The notes: generated from the letters alone by a model not told the origin. Positions 8,327 through 18,415 are shown, counted from the stretch's first letter. The stretch: DNA of 64,000 bases from DASXAI01 sp963798445 (GCA_963798445.1 CAWCTH010000002.1:372001-436000); one strand, 5' to 3'. A program made the numbers and translations.

Positions 8327-8881
8327 TCAGAACTGCACGCGGGGAGCCTCGCGGGCGCCCTCTTCGGCTTCGAAGTACTCCCGCTCGGTGAACTTCAGCG
8401 CGCCGGCGAGCACGACCGCGGGGAACGACTGGATCTTGGTGTTGTAGCCGAGGACCGAGTCGTTGTAGAACTGCCGCGCATAGGCCACCCGACCTTCGGT
8501 GGCGGTCAGTTCCTCCTGCAACGACAGGAAGTTCTGGTTGGCCTTGAGGTCCGGGTAGGCCTCGGACAGCGCGAACAGCTGGCGCAGCGCGCCGGTCAGC
8601 ATGTTGCTGGCCTCTGCCTCCTGTTGCGGGCCCTGCGCGGCCACGCCGGCGTTGCGAGCCTGGATGACGGCGTCGAGGGTCTGGCGTTCGTGAGAGGCGT
8701 AGCCCTTCACGGTTTCCACGAGGTTGGGAACGAGGTCGAGGCGGCGCTTCAACTGGACGTCGATCTGGGCCCACGCGTTCTCGACGCGGTTGCGCAGCTT
8801 CACCAACCCGTTGTAGGTGGCGATGACGTACAGCAGGAGCAGCACGACCACGACCACGATCACGATGAGCGCGATGACCAT
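8327..8881 (-). CDS. lemA: LemA family protein
   Basis: A 184-residue protein with one N-terminal membrane helix (residues 2-22, almost pure Val/Ile/Leu) and a helical-bundle domain with the LemA signature YNGLVKLRNRVENAWAQIDV and RRLDLVPNLVETVKGY. LemA proteins are membrane anchored; their role is unclear, but they accompany HtpX-like proteases. A GAAAGGA Shine-Dalgarno lies 9-15 nt before the ATG, so this gene is not leaderless. Confidence 0.93.
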   Translation of the reverse strand: MVIALIVIVVVVVLLLLYVIATYNGLVKLRNRVENAWAQIDVQLKRRLDLVPNLVETVKGYASHERQTLDAVIQARNAGVAAQGPQQEAEASNMLTGALRQLFALSEAYPDLKANQNFLSLQEELTATEGRVAYARQFYNDSVLGYNTKIQSFPAVVLAGALKFTEREYFEAEEGAREAPRVQF

Positions 8882-8971
8882 GGTGTGGCGATTCCTTTCG
8901 GTGTTCAGGTGCTGGCAGGTCCGACGACGTAGTCCAACACGCGTGTCCGACGAGCGTGTTCGACTACGACA

Positions 8972-10114
8972 TCAACTACTCGGTATGTTACGGCGCCTCC
9001 CGCGCCGTGAGCGGACACGTTCGGCCATCTGGCGGCCGAGCTCGCTGCGATGGAGCCGGTCGTACATGCCGAGGTAGCGCTGGGCGAGGCTGTCCATCGA
9101 GAAGCCCTCGGCCCGCTCGGCGCCCGACACCCGGAGCCGTTCGGCCAGGTCATCGTCGGTGAGCACGGCCCGCAGGGCGGCGGCGAGGGCCTCAGGATCG
9201 CCGCCCGGCACCAGGCAGGCGTCGAGGTCCGGACGGGCCACGTTCCGGTAGCCGGGCAGGTCGGTGGCCACGATGGGCGTGCGGGCCGCCATTGCTTCGA
9301 TGAGCACGACGCCGAACGACTCGCCCCTGAGTGAGGGGGCGCAGAACACGTCGGCGCCGCGCATCCGGGCGATCTTCTCCTCCTCGCAGACCTGCCCCAG
9401 CCACTCGATGCGGGCGTCGCCGGCGTGTTGGGCCTGCAGCCTGGCGGTATCCGGTCCGGTGCCGGCCACCCAGCACCGGGTCGACGAGGGCAGCAGTGCC
9501 ATCGCCGCCAGCAGCACGTCCAGACCTTTGCGGGGCTCGTGGCGGCCGCAGAAGAACACCGTCGGGCCGTCGGGCTTCAGGGGTTCGGCCAGCCGCCAGC
9601 GGTCGACCTCGACGCCGTTGTGCACCATCTCGTAGACGCCACCGAGGTAGCGCTGGGCCAGGTCACGGGCATCTTCGGACACTGCGCAGCGGACGTCGAT
9701 GCGGTCGGCGAAGCGGTTCAGCACCGGGTTCAGCCAGCGGTACGACGAGCTGTCGCCGGCGGCGTGGAAGGTGGCCACGGTCGGCGCTGGGTGCATGAGC
9801 AGCGCCGTGAGGGCCGGGCCTGGCGCCAGCGGCTCGTGGACGTGGACGATGTCGAACTCCTCGTCGCGTAGCGCCCGCATGGTGCGCAGTGAGGCGGGGA
9901 AATCGGGCGCCACCGGCGCCATGGAGCCGTTGGCAGCGGTGGGGATGCTGTTGCCGAGCGGCGTCACGAACAGCTCAGGGGGCGGCCCGTCGCAGGGCGC
10001 CAGCACCCTGGCCTCGTGTCCGAGCCGCCGCAGGACCCGGGCCAGGCCGAGCACCTGGGCCTGCACCCCACCCGGCATCGAGAGGCTGTAGGGGCAGACC
10101 AGGCCGATCCGCAT
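8972..10114 (-). CDS. pimA: PimA-like GT4 mannosyltransferase
   Basis: A 380-residue GT-B glycosyltransferase. It opens MRIGLVCPYSLSMPGGVQ, nearly the same as mycobacterial PimA, which transfers mannose from GDP-mannose to phosphatidylinositol. It has FFCGRHEPRKGLDVLL, and the donor-binding E-x7-E motif as ESFGVVLIEAMAARTP. The ATG at 10112-10114 fits both the family N-terminus and a TAGGGT hexamer 7 nt upstream. patA and a pgsA-like gene lie 10 kb to the right, a separation that is unusual compared with mycobacteria. Acceptor specificity is inferred. Confidence 0.87.
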   Translation of the reverse strand: MRIGLVCPYSLSMPGGVQAQVLGLARVLRRLGHEARVLAPCDGPPPELFVTPLGNSIPTAANGSMAPVAPDFPASLRTMRALRDEEFDIVHVHEPLAPGPALTALLMHPAPTVATFHAAGDSSSYRWLNPVLNRFADRIDVRCAVSEDARDLAQRYLGGVYEMVHNGVEVDRWRLAEPLKPDGPTVFFCGRHEPRKGLDVLLAAMALLPSSTRCWVAGTGPDTARLQAQHAGDARIEWLGQVCEEEKIARMRGADVFCAPSLRGESFGVVLIEAMAARTPIVATDLPGYRNVARPDLDACLVPGGDPEALAAALRAVLTDDDLAERLRVSGAERAEGFSMDSLAQRYLGMYDRLHRSELGRQMAERVRSRRGRRRNIPSS

Positions 10115-10121
10115 CGCGAAG

Positions 10122-10127
10122 ACCCTA
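10122..10127 (-). promoter_or_regulatory. -10 element of a leaderless pimA promoter
   Basis: TAGGGT, then seven bases, then the ATG of pimA. The hexamer overlaps the stop codon of the histidine kinase gene, so pimA can be expressed separately from the two-component operon. Confidence 0.55.
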
Positions 10128-11534
10128 ACCCGGTGGCGCCCACAGCAGCGGTAACCGCACCACGAACGTGGCACCTCGGCCCGGCGTGGCGGTGGTGCTG
10201 ACCCGGCCCCCGTGGGCCGTCACCACGGCGGCCACGATGGCCAGCCCGAGCCCGGCACCACCCTGGCGGCGGCTTCGGGAGGAGTCGACCCGGTAGAAGC
10301 GTTCGAACACGTGTGCGGCGGCCTCTTCGGTCATGCCAGGCCCCTGGTCGGCCACCTCCACGACGGCGTCGCGCCCGTCGACGCTCACCCGCACCGCGAC
10401 GGGCGTGCGTTCCGCGGTGTGCACCCGGGCGTTCGAGAGCAGGTTGGCCACGACCTGATGGAGGCGCACGTCGTCGCCGCTCACCACGACCCGCTCGCCC
10501 GGGCCCGGTCCGGAGAACGTGATCGGCCGGTCCGGCTCCACGGCGCGGGCGTCGGCGACGGCGTCGTCGACCAGCGCCACCAGCTCGACCGGATCGCGCT
10601 GGAGCGGCCGGCCCTGGTCGAGGCGAGCGAGCAGGAGCAGGTCGTCGACCAGCACCCCCATGCGAGAGGCCTCGTCCTCGATGCGGCGCATGGCCAGCGC
10701 CAGCTGATCGGGGTCGTCGGCGGCACCACGCCGGAACAGCTCGGCATAGCCGCGGATGGAGGTGAGGGGCGTGCGCAGCTCGTGGGACGCGTCGGCCACG
10801 AACCGTCGCAGGCGCTGTTCCAGCTCGTCGCGTTCGGCGAAGGACACCTCGATGCGGTCCACCATCGTGTTGAAGGCGACGCCGAGGTGGCCTACCTCGG
10901 TGCGGGGGTTGGGTACCGGCACGCGGTGGGAGAGGTCGCCTTCGGCCACCGCGTCGGCCGCCACCACCACGTCTCCAAGTGGTCGCAGGCCCCGACGCAC
11001 GACCCACGTCACCAGCCCGCCGAGGGCCAGCAGCACGAGCGCACTGGCCACGATCTCGACGGTCACCAGGCGATCGAGGGTGGCTTCCACGTCGGTGAGC
11101 GGCGTCGCCACGATCACGGTGGCGCCGTTGCCGAGCAGGCTCATCTGCACGCGGTAGTTCGTAGAGCCGGCCACGGAACCGACGGTCACGTACTCGAAGG
11201 CGTTGACGGCGCTGGGCGTCGCGTCGGTCAGGTCGGGCGCCGGCAGCACGACGTCGCCCTCCACCGCGGGAGTCGTCCGGACGGCGTCACCGTTGGCGTC
11301 CAGCACCTTGGTGAAGTAGCGGGTCTGGGAGTACGGGCGGTCCTCCAGACGCTCCGGAGGAAGGGTTCCCCGCTGTACCGCGGTCAGCGTGGGCCCCGAG
11401 CTGCGCTGGAGGTCCTCATCGACGCGCTGCGTCAAGTAGTGGTCCAGCTGGCTGAACACGACGACACCGAGGCCCGCCATCGCCAACGCGGTGAGCGCCA
11501 GGACCCCGAGCAGGACCCGAGCGCGCAGAGACAT
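10125..11534 (-). CDS. Sensor histidine kinase (OmpR-type partner)
   Basis: A 469-residue membrane kinase. Membrane segments lie near residues 8-28 and 158-180 and bracket an extracytoplasmic sensor of about 130 residues. After them come a HAMP linker, the phospho-acceptor box VADASHELRTPLTSIRGY near residue 250, and the ATPase domain with N (NLLSNAR), G1 (VADQGPGM), F (FERFYR) and G2 (GGAGLGLAI) boxes. It lies 12 nt after the response regulator. The domain layout resembles mycobacterial TcrY/TrcS-type kinases; the signal is unknown. Confidence 0.93.
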   Translation of the reverse strand: MSLRARVLLGVLALTALAMAGLGVVVFSQLDHYLTQRVDEDLQRSSGPTLTAVQRGTLPPERLEDRPYSQTRYFTKVLDANGDAVRTTPAVEGDVVLPAPDLTDATPSAVNAFEYVTVGSVAGSTNYRVQMSLLGNGATVIVATPLTDVEATLDRLVTVEIVASALVLLALGGLVTWVVRRGLRPLGDVVVAADAVAEGDLSHRVPVPNPRTEVGHLGVAFNTMVDRIEVSFAERDELEQRLRRFVADASHELRTPLTSIRGYAELFRRGAADDPDQLALAMRRIEDEASRMGVLVDDLLLLARLDQGRPLQRDPVELVALVDDAVADARAVEPDRPITFSGPGPGERVVVSGDDVRLHQVVANLLSNARVHTAERTPVAVRVSVDGRDAVVEVADQGPGMTEEAAAHVFERFYRVDSSRSRRQGGAGLGLAIVAAVVTAHGGRVSTTATPGRGATFVVRLPLLWAPPG

Positions 11535-11546
11535 CGCCCGACCCCG

Positions 11547-12245
11547 CTACCCCGCGAGCCAGAGCCGGTACCCGACGCCGCGGACGGTGTGGATGAGCAC
11601 GGGCTCGACCCGGTCGAGCTTCTTGCGAAGGTAGGAGATGTAGGTCTCCACCACGTTGGCGTCGCCACCGAAGTCGTACTGCCACACGTGATCGAGGATC
11701 TGGGCCTTCGACAGCACGCGGTTGGGGTTCAACATGAGGTAGCGCAGGAGCTTGAACTCGGTCGGCGACAGCTCGACCAGCGATCCGGCGCGCCGCACTT
11801 CGTGGGTGTCCTCGTCCAGCTCCAGGTCGGCGAATTCCAGGTGACTGGTGCGGCTGTCGCCGTGACCGGCGCGCCGCAGCACGGCGCGGATGCGGGCCAC
11901 GACCTCTTCGAGACTGAACGGCTTGGTGACGTAGTCGTCACCACCGATGGTGAGGCCGCGCACCTTGTCCTCGGTGGCGTCCCGGGCGGTCAGGTACACG
12001 ACGGGCACGCGGATGCCGTCGGCGCGCAGCCGGCGGCACACCTCGAACCCGTCGAGATCCGGCATCATGACGTCGAGCACGACGAGGTCTGGCCGGAACC
12101 CGGGCACCGTGGCCAGCGCTTCTCGACCAGACGCGGCCGTGGCGACCTCGAAACCGACGTAGCGCAGGGCCATGGCCACGAGCTCGGTGATGTTGGCCTC
12201 GTCGTCCACGACGAGGACGCGGCCCTCGGCCGACGGATCGCTCAT
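11547..12245 (-). CDS. OmpR/PhoB-family response regulator
   Basis: A 232-residue two-domain regulator. The receiver has the acidic pair VDDE, phospho-acceptor Asp in VVLDVMMPD near residue 58, the switch Thr in YLTA and the Lys in VTKPFS. The C-terminal winged helix has LSPTEFKLLRYLMLNPNRVLS and the terminal hairpin HTVRGVGYRL. First gene of the operon with the kinase; targets are not evident. It resembles TrcR/TcrX of mycobacteria. Confidence 0.93.
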   Translation of the reverse strand: MSDPSAEGRVLVVDDEANITELVAMALRYVGFEVATAASGREALATVPGFRPDLVVLDVMMPDLDGFEVCRRLRADGIRVPVVYLTARDATEDKVRGLTIGGDDYVTKPFSLEEVVARIRAVLRRAGHGDSRTSHLEFADLELDEDTHEVRRAGSLVELSPTEFKLLRYLMLNPNRVLSKAQILDHVWQYDFGGDANVVETYISYLRKKLDRVEPVLIHTVRGVGYRLWLAG

Positions 12246-12288
12246 GCCACCATCGTGGCCTGGGGTGATGGGTCAGCGCTGTGCACAT

Positions 12289-12328
12289 CCTGGGAGCTTC
12301 CTGAGAAGTCACTCAGCTAGCTCCCAGG
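12289..12328. terminator. Strong stem-loop between the response regulator and the LPATG gene
   Basis: CCTGGGAGCT (12289-12298) pairs perfectly with AGCTCCCAGG (12319-12328). Inside, CTGAG pairs with CTCAG across a 6-nt loop. There is no U-tract. It lies 3' of one gene and 5' of the other on the same strand, so it is most likely a terminator for the LPATG gene, or else a leader structure of the regulator. Confidence 0.55.
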
Positions 12329-12348
12329 CGGCACCTATCTGACGGCGC

Positions 12349-13716
12349 TTACTCCGTGGCCCGACGGCGGGTGGCCAGGACCAGCACTGCTCCGAGGGGC
12401 ACCAGCACCAGGCCGAAGAGCAGCACCGGTTTGGTGTCCGACGAGCCCGTGGCGGGCAGCGTGGCCGGCAGGGTCTCCGGGGCCACCACCGGCAGCGTGT
12501 TCGGGGGCACGGACGTGGGGGTCCCGGTCGGGGGCGTCGCCGTCGTGGGCGGGACGGACGTGACCGGCGGTTCGGTCGTGGGCGTGGTCGGCGGCGGGGG
12601 TGGCGTGTTGGTCAGCGTGAACAGGCACGCACCACCAGCCGCCGGACAGTTCACGAAGCGACTGGAGACCCCGACGGGGAACGTGACGTCGACGGTGTTG
12701 CCCGGGAACCCGGTCTCGGTGACCGTCAGGAGGCTGGACGCATTGACCAGGAGGCCGCCCTGCGGCACGGCCGGATCGGCGGCGTCGCGGTAGTCGCAGG
12801 AGAAGGCGCCGGCGCTCACCGCGCAGGTGGCGGTGCCCAGGACCGCCGGGTCCGTGGCGCTGGCCGAGCTGCTCACCGTGAGCAGGAAGCCGGCGGGCAC
12901 GTTGACGGGGGGCACGCTGCCGGTCCCGACCCACTGCTTGTCGATCACGATGCGAGGTTGGGCGGCACAGTTGCCGAGGCCTTGGTTGAGGGCGTCGAGC
13001 AGCATGTTGGAGCCGCCGGTGTTGAAGGTGCCCAGCCCGGCCGCCGCCGCCTGCTGGCGGATGTCGACGCCGTAGTAGCTCCCGTGCGGGCCCACCGTCT
13101 CGAGCGGCGCGCCGATGGCCAGGTCGAGTTGGAAGTTGCAGGTGACATTGGCCGGCGGGATCACGATCTGCAGCTGGTTGACACCACCGCCATTGCACGG
13201 ATCGGTGCCCGATTGGCACCACTGGAACGGCACCGGTCCGTTCGGCTCCCGAACCAGCGCCTGATCGCCGCTGATCTGGAAGGTGGCCGCGTTGGACTTC
13301 TTGACCGACAGCGACAACCCGACCTCTTCACATCCCGGGGTCCAGCCGTCCCAGCGCGCCACGACGGTGTCGCCGGCGAAGACGCTCGGGTCGGGGAACG
13401 TCTGGAACCGGCGACTGGAGCGGACCGTGGCGTAGTTGCCCACACCCCCCGGGTCGGCCGTCCACTGCGCCGGGCGGGCCGGCGTGCCCGGCCCAGGCAC
13501 CAGGAAGAACCGCAACCCCTGCACCACACCGGCGCCCTCGGCGCCGCAGGTGGCCGGGATCGAGCCCGGCACCGGATAGGCGGCGTAGTCCGTCGTGATC
13601 GCCGGAGGGGGCACCGCGCCCGCCATCTGGGTGATGGCCTGATAGCCGATCACGCCACTCGAGGCCAGCCCGATGCACGCGGTTACGCGCACGAGAAGAG
13701 AACGTCGCACAGACAA
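12349..13716 (-). CDS. Sortase-anchored surface protein (LPATG)
   Basis: 455 residues. A signal peptide (residues 1-34) is followed by an extracellular region rich in Asn, Thr and Cys. A segment RIVIDKQWVGTG...VPAGF resembles the repeated Ig-like DUF5979/Cna-type domains. Then come a Pro/Thr linker and the wall-sorting signal LPATGSSD, a hydrophobic helix and the positive tail RRRATE. A housekeeping sortase would be needed and is not in this window. The start is probably TTG at 13714-13716, with AAAGGA six bases upstream; a GTG two codons later is the alternative. Confidence 0.8.
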   Translation of the reverse strand: MSVRRSLLVRVTACIGLASSGVIGYQAITQMAGAVPPPAITTDYAAYPVPGSIPATCGAEGAGVVQGLRFFLVPGPGTPARPAQWTADPGGVGNYATVRSSRRFQTFPDPSVFAGDTVVARWDGWTPGCEEVGLSLSVKKSNAATFQISGDQALVREPNGPVPFQWCQSGTDPCNGGGVNQLQIVIPPANVTCNFQLDLAIGAPLETVGPHGSYYGVDIRQQAAAAGLGTFNTGGSNMLLDALNQGLGNCAAQPRIVIDKQWVGTGSVPPVNVPAGFLLTVSSSASATDPAVLGTATCAVSAGAFSCDYRDAADPAVPQGGLLVNASSLLTVTETGFPGNTVDVTFPVGVSSRFVNCPAAGGACLFTLTNTPPPPPTTPTTEPPVTSVPPTTATPPTGTPTSVPPNTLPVVAPETLPATLPATGSSDTKPVLLFGLVLVPLGAVLVLATRRRATE

Positions 13717-14088
13717 TGGGATCCTTTCCGCCGCCCAACACTGGGTTCTAAACGATTACCACAGTTCGACCGCCTGTGCTCGGTAACACGGACGGCAGCC
13801 ACGCAACAGCAGAGCGTCACCGGGCGAGGGATTTGTTCACAATGTCGCCGCCGGGGCGACGGATTGTTCGTTTGTGAATGACGACTGACGTTGGTCATTT
13901 GGACCTATTGACCTACCGGCGGGGTCGCTCTTCGCGACGGCGATGATGTTGATGAACGTCTTGCCGTCGATCCCGGCATAGGTGCCTTCGGTCCCGGCGC
14001 CGGTACCGGCCTTCATGAACACCTCGAGGGCACACCGGTTCGGCGGAGCGTCAACGATGGACACGCCCACCCCACGGCCGGCACGGCC
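13717..14088. other. Intergenic region with a possible gene remnant
   Basis: Divergent spacer between two exported-protein genes. On the minus strand, from an ATG at 14068-14070, about 50 codons (MGVSIVDAPPNRCALEVFMK and on to IIAVAKSDPA) show strong GC at third positions. The frame then runs into AT-richer sequence that looks non-coding and ends at 13837. No domain is recognised. A small inverted repeat GTCGCC/GGCGAC lies at 13844-13860. I read it as a possible truncated gene, weakly supported. Confidence 0.3.
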
Positions 14089-14094
14089 TAAGGT
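14089..14094 (+). promoter_or_regulatory. -10 element of a leaderless promoter
   Basis: TAAGGT is followed by GCACAG and then the GTG that opens the large secreted protein. The spacing is the same as in the other leaderless candidates. Confidence 0.55.
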
Positions 14095-14100
14095 GCACAG

Positions 14101-16726
14101 GTGCGACGCATCGCGGCGGGCGCGGTGGCCCTAGCCGCCACACTGGTCGCCTCGGCGGCCTGGGCGGGGACCGACGTTGGGCCGGCCGTCGCGTCCGACC
14201 GCCAGACCAGCTGCGTGGTTCCCCCCGGGTCGCCGCCACCCGCGCCGCTCAGCGGTGGCTTCCACGCGATGTCGCCGACGCGGGTGCTCGACACCCGCTC
14301 CACTGCTGCGGTCGCCGCCGGGTGCACCGCCGTCGTCGATCTGGACACGACCGTGCCGCCGGACGCGACCGGTGTCGCCCTCGGCGTCGTCGCGGTGGGC
14401 GCCACGGGGCCCGGGTACGTGACCGCGCACCGGTGCGAGGAACCGACGCCGCTCGCCTCGAACGTGAACCCGCTTGATCAGGATCCGACGTCGAACACCG
14501 CCCTCGTGCCGCTCGGCCCGAGCCGGCGGGTGTGTCTGTTCTCATCCGTACAAACCGACCTCGTGGTCGACGTCACCGGGTGGTTCGGTCCGGGCGGCAC
14601 CTCGTTCCACGGCGTGGCGCCGTCGCGCCTCCTGGACACGCGTGCCGAGTCCCGCGCTGACGGCGGCAACGGGCCGGTGGCCGCCAACACCGCCATCCGC
14701 GTCCCCATCGCCGGCGTCGGACCCATCCCGGTCGGGGCGGCGGCCGTGGTCGCGACGGTCACCGTTACCAATGCCCAAGCCGACGGCTTCATCACGGTCT
14801 ACCCGTGCGGCGATGTACCGGTCGCTTCCAGCGGCAACTACCGCACGAGTGAGACGCGAGCGACGGCGGCCGTCGTCGGTCTCGACGACCGCGGGGCGTT
14901 GTGCGTGTTCACCATGTCGACGGTCGACGTGGTGATCGACGTCACGGGCTGGTTCGGCGGCATCGACGGCACCCGCCTGGTCCCCCTGGCGGGGACCAGG
15001 GTGGTCGACTCCCGAGATGGCACGGGAGGCATGGACGGCCCGATCAGAGCAGGCGAGACGGTCACGTTCGACCCGACGCTCGGTGGCACCGTGGCCGTTG
15101 GTGCCGCCGCCGCCCTCGACGTGGTGGCGACGGGGGCGTCAGGCCCCGGCTTCCTCACGGTGTACCCGTGTGGCGGACCGCGCCCTGCGACCTCCACGGT
15201 CAACTACGTCGCGGCAAGGGAGGCGACGAGCCTGGCCGTTGTCCCGGTCGGTCTGCAGGGTCTCGTCTGTGTGTACTCGATGGCGACCACGCACATCGTC
15301 ATCGACGTGGTGGGCTCGTTCGGCGGCGCCGGCGGGCTGCGCGACCTTCGGGTGGTGGGCAACGCGCTGCGTCCCACCTTCTCGCCTGACGGTCACGACT
15401 ACGGCGTGATCTGCGCGCCCGGGTCGAACGACTGGTTGGTCCGCAGCGAGGCCGTGCCCGGCGCGTCGGTGCACGTCGAGGGCGCCGACGCGCTCGGCAA
15501 CGTCACCGTCGACGAGAACGCCGCCGTGGTGGTGACGGTGACGAAGGCGAACGGCGCGTCGGAGGAGTACTGGATCCGCTGCCTACCGCCGGACTTTCCG
15601 CAGCTCCGGATCGAACGGCCCGACGACGCCACGCCGGGCTGGTATCTCACGAGCACGATCGAAGGTCCACCGCAGAGCCGATACGCGCTGATTCTCGACG
15701 ACCACGGCGCCGTCGTCTGGTACCGCAAGACGCCCGACGGGCTCAACTCGACCAACCTCCTGCGGTTCCCGGGCGGGAGCCTGGCTTGGATGGACGCCGC
15801 GGGCAACTTCGGGCACGACCCCAACCGTGCCTTCCAGGAACATGGGCTCGACGGCACGCCGCTGCACACGTGGTCCGCCGTAGGCACGCCGACGGACCAC
15901 CACGAGCTGGTCCCGCTCGACAACGGCGACGTCCTCGTCGCCTCCTACCACGCCCGTTCCGGCGTCGACGTGACCGCTCTCGGCCCTGGCTACGCCTCTC
16001 CTGCCGATGTCTTCGACGCGTGGATCCAGCAGGTCCGCCCCGACGGCACGGTGGCCTGGGAGTGGCACAGCGAGGACCACTTGGCCGTGGCCGAGACGCA
16101 CATCCAGGTGGACGGGTTGTCGGTCGACACGGGCGCAGGGCTCGACCTCATCCACCTGAACTCGCTGGCGATCAATCCGGCCACCGGCAACGTCGTCGTG
16201 TCGATGCGCCACGTCGACGCCGTGATGGAGATCCGTCGCCAGCCCGGAGCCGCCGACGACGGGCGCGTCGTGTGGAAGCTCGGCGGCTCGGCGCCGACGG
16301 ATCCGCAAGCGCAGCACCTCACCATCGTCGACGACCCCTTCGGCGGCCCGGCCCGCCAGCACGACGCCCGGATCCTGCCGGACGGCCACCTGACGATCTA
16401 CGACAACCAAACCGCTCGACCTGGCGCCGTGGCGCGGCGCCGCCGAATACGCGCTCGACCTCCCGGCGGGCACGGCCACCCTGGTCTGGCAGTACCTCTC
16501 GGCCGAAGGCCGCCCGTCGGGGTGCTGCGGATCGGTCCGGCGCAGCGCCGACGGTTCGACCGTCGTCAACTGGGGCCTGTTGACCACCATGTTCACCGAT
16601 GTCGGGCCGTCCGGCGCGGTCACGCTGAGGGTCGGGAACATCCCGCCAGGGTTCAGCTATCGCACCGTCAAGGAACCACCGGCGGCGTTCGACCGGATGG
16701 AGCTGCGGGCCAACGCCGGCCGGTGA
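14101..16726 (+). CDS. Secreted arylsulfotransferase-like protein with three N-terminal surface repeats (one frameshift)
   Basis: About 874 residues. A signal peptide (to about residue 22, SAAWA) is followed by three repeats of about 110 residues. Each contains the pattern R-x-L/V-D-x-R, then VTVxxAxxxGFxTVYPCG and ends VIDVxGWF. A cadherin-like beta-sandwich segment follows, then an arylsulfotransferase (Arylsulfotran_2-like) propeller: RYALILDDHGAVVWYRKTP, HHELVPLDNGDVLVASYH, HLNSLAINPATGNVVVSMR, HDARILPDGHLTIYDN. The frame breaks near 16410-16414; the continuation LDLAPWRGAAEYALDLPAG runs to TGA at 16724-16726. It starts at GTG 14101, leaderless. Such proteins act outside the cell; the substrate is unknown. 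Confidence 0.8.
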
Positions 16727-16747
16727 CAGGTAGCGCCGCGGTACCCA

Positions 16748-18220
16748 TCACGCGGGCGATTCGGCCGCGATCGCCGCGCTCTGCGTGCGGCGGAGCAACG
16801 AGACGGCCATCGCCAGCGCGCACAGCCCCGCCACCAAGACGAAGGTGTCTCGATAGGCGGCGACGAACGCGCCGGGATCGTCAGCGGGCACGCCACGGCG
16901 CAGGATGTGTTCACGGTGGCGGGCGTCGAAGAACAGGCTGGCCCCGGCCACGCCGGCAACAACACCGACCATCCGCATCATCTGGCTGAGGCCGCCCGCG
17001 ACGCCCTGACGGTCCCGTGGGAGCGAGCCCATCACGTAGCTGAGGTTGGGCACGGTGAACAGCCCAAGGCCGACACCGGCAAGCGCGTACGCAGCGGCCA
17101 CCGCGACCAACGGCGTGTCGACGCCGGCGGCCGCCACCGTGGCCAGCCCGGCGGCCTCGAGCGCCAAGCCGATGCTGCAGAGCCGACCGGTGCTGATGCG
17201 GCCATCGAGGCGACCGGCGATCGGCGAGGCGATGGCCGTGGCCAGTGGGGCGATGCCCAGCACGACCCCGCCGGCGATGGTGGAGAGGCCCCGAACGTTC
17301 AGCAGGTAGTACGGGGCCAGCAACCAGATCGCGAACACGGTCCCGTTGGCCACCACGTTGAGCAGGTTGGCCACGGCGAACGGCGGGTGGCGCAGCAGGC
17401 TGAGATCGATAACGGGATTGCGGCTGCGCCTCTCGACGGACACCCAGAGGGCCAGGAGGGCAACGGCGCCCGCCAGTCCCGTGACGACCAGTGGCGACAG
17501 CCAGCCGGTCTCACCGACCCGGCTCACGGCCAAGAGACCGGCGGCGAGGCCGGCCCCCGCGAGCAAGGCCCCCGCGAGGTCGAGTGAATCCTCGCCGCGG
17601 GGCCGTCGACCGCTACCGATCCCGTCGGCTCGGGCGGGCACGACGGCAACGACCAACCCGAGCACGACGAACGCCACCGGAACCCGGGACAGGTACACCG
17701 AACGCCAACTCGTCCATTCGAGCAGGACCCCGCCCAGTGCCGGCCCGACGGCCAAGCCAAGCGCGGCTCCCATCTGGAACCCGCCCAGCGCCCGGCTGCG
17801 GGCGCGCTCGGGTGCCACCAGCGTGACCAACGCCGGGGCGGCACCCAAGACCAGCGCGGCACCCGCGCCCTGGACGACCCGCGCCGCGAGGAACCAGCCG
17901 AAGTCCGGCGCCAGCCCACAGAGCGTGAGGCCCAGCGCCGTGAGGACGAGACCGCTGGCCAAGAGCCGCCGGTGACCGAACGCGTCGCTCAACCGACCGG
18001 CGGCCAGCAACAGGCTGGCGAACGTGAGGACGTAGCTGATCACCACCCACTGGATCTCGCTGACCTCGAGGCTGAACGACGCCGTGATCGCGGGGAAGGC
18101 GATGTTGACCATGGTGTCGAGCGACACCAACAACCCCGCGGCGCCGGCGGCCACGACCGAGGCCTGCCACCGTCGCGTTGACGGCCCGACCGACCGATCG
18201 GCGTTCACAAGATCCGCCAT
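16748..18220 (-). CDS. MFS drug exporter, DHA2 (EmrB/QacA-like) type
   Basis: A 490-residue polytopic protein with about 14 predicted membrane helices. Motif A-like GRLSDAFGHRRLL follows helix 2, and motif C-like ALGLAVGPALGGVLLEWTSWR is in helix 5. The pattern SLDTMVNIAFPAI in helix 1 is typical of DHA2 proton-driven multidrug antiporters. The ATG at 18218-18220 was chosen because the frame upstream is not family-like; a CAGACT hexamer lies 7 nt before it. Substrate unknown. It is convergent with the arylsulfotransferase-like gene. Confidence 0.9.
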   Translation of the reverse strand: MADLVNADRSVGPSTRRWQASVVAAGAAGLLVSLDTMVNIAFPAITASFSLEVSEIQWVVISYVLTFASLLLAAGRLSDAFGHRRLLASGLVLTALGLTLCGLAPDFGWFLAARVVQGAGAALVLGAAPALVTLVAPERARSRALGGFQMGAALGLAVGPALGGVLLEWTSWRSVYLSRVPVAFVVLGLVVAVVPARADGIGSGRRPRGEDSLDLAGALLAGAGLAAGLLAVSRVGETGWLSPLVVTGLAGAVALLALWVSVERRSRNPVIDLSLLRHPPFAVANLLNVVANGTVFAIWLLAPYYLLNVRGLSTIAGGVVLGIAPLATAIASPIAGRLDGRISTGRLCSIGLALEAAGLATVAAAGVDTPLVAVAAAYALAGVGLGLFTVPNLSYVMGSLPRDRQGVAGGLSQMMRMVGVVAGVAGASLFFDARHREHILRRGVPADDPGAFVAAYRDTFVLVAGLCALAMAVSLLRRTQSAAIAAESPA

Positions 18221-18415
18221 GGACCCCAGTCTGATCGGCACGACGCCGGCCCGCACGTTGGGCTGTAGTACCGCCAGTCGGCTCCTACCCCATATCAAGG
18301 TCGCTGGGCCAGTTTGGCTGGATGCCTGCCTGGCGTGCTTCACCCGTCGCACGTACCGCTCTAGAGCTCGATGGAGCGGCCATCGGCTTGTGCCCACAGA
18401 TGAGACACTCGCTAC

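Noticed and set aside
10212..12320. Long open frame on the plus strand opposite the two-component genes
   Set aside because: It mirrors the kinase and regulator frames, is rich in His/Arg/Gly and has no domain. The minus-strand genes have all their motifs.
16405..16420. Programmed frameshift in the arylsulfotransferase-like gene
   Set aside because: No slippery heptamer or downstream pseudoknot is seen; a plain one-base error is simpler.
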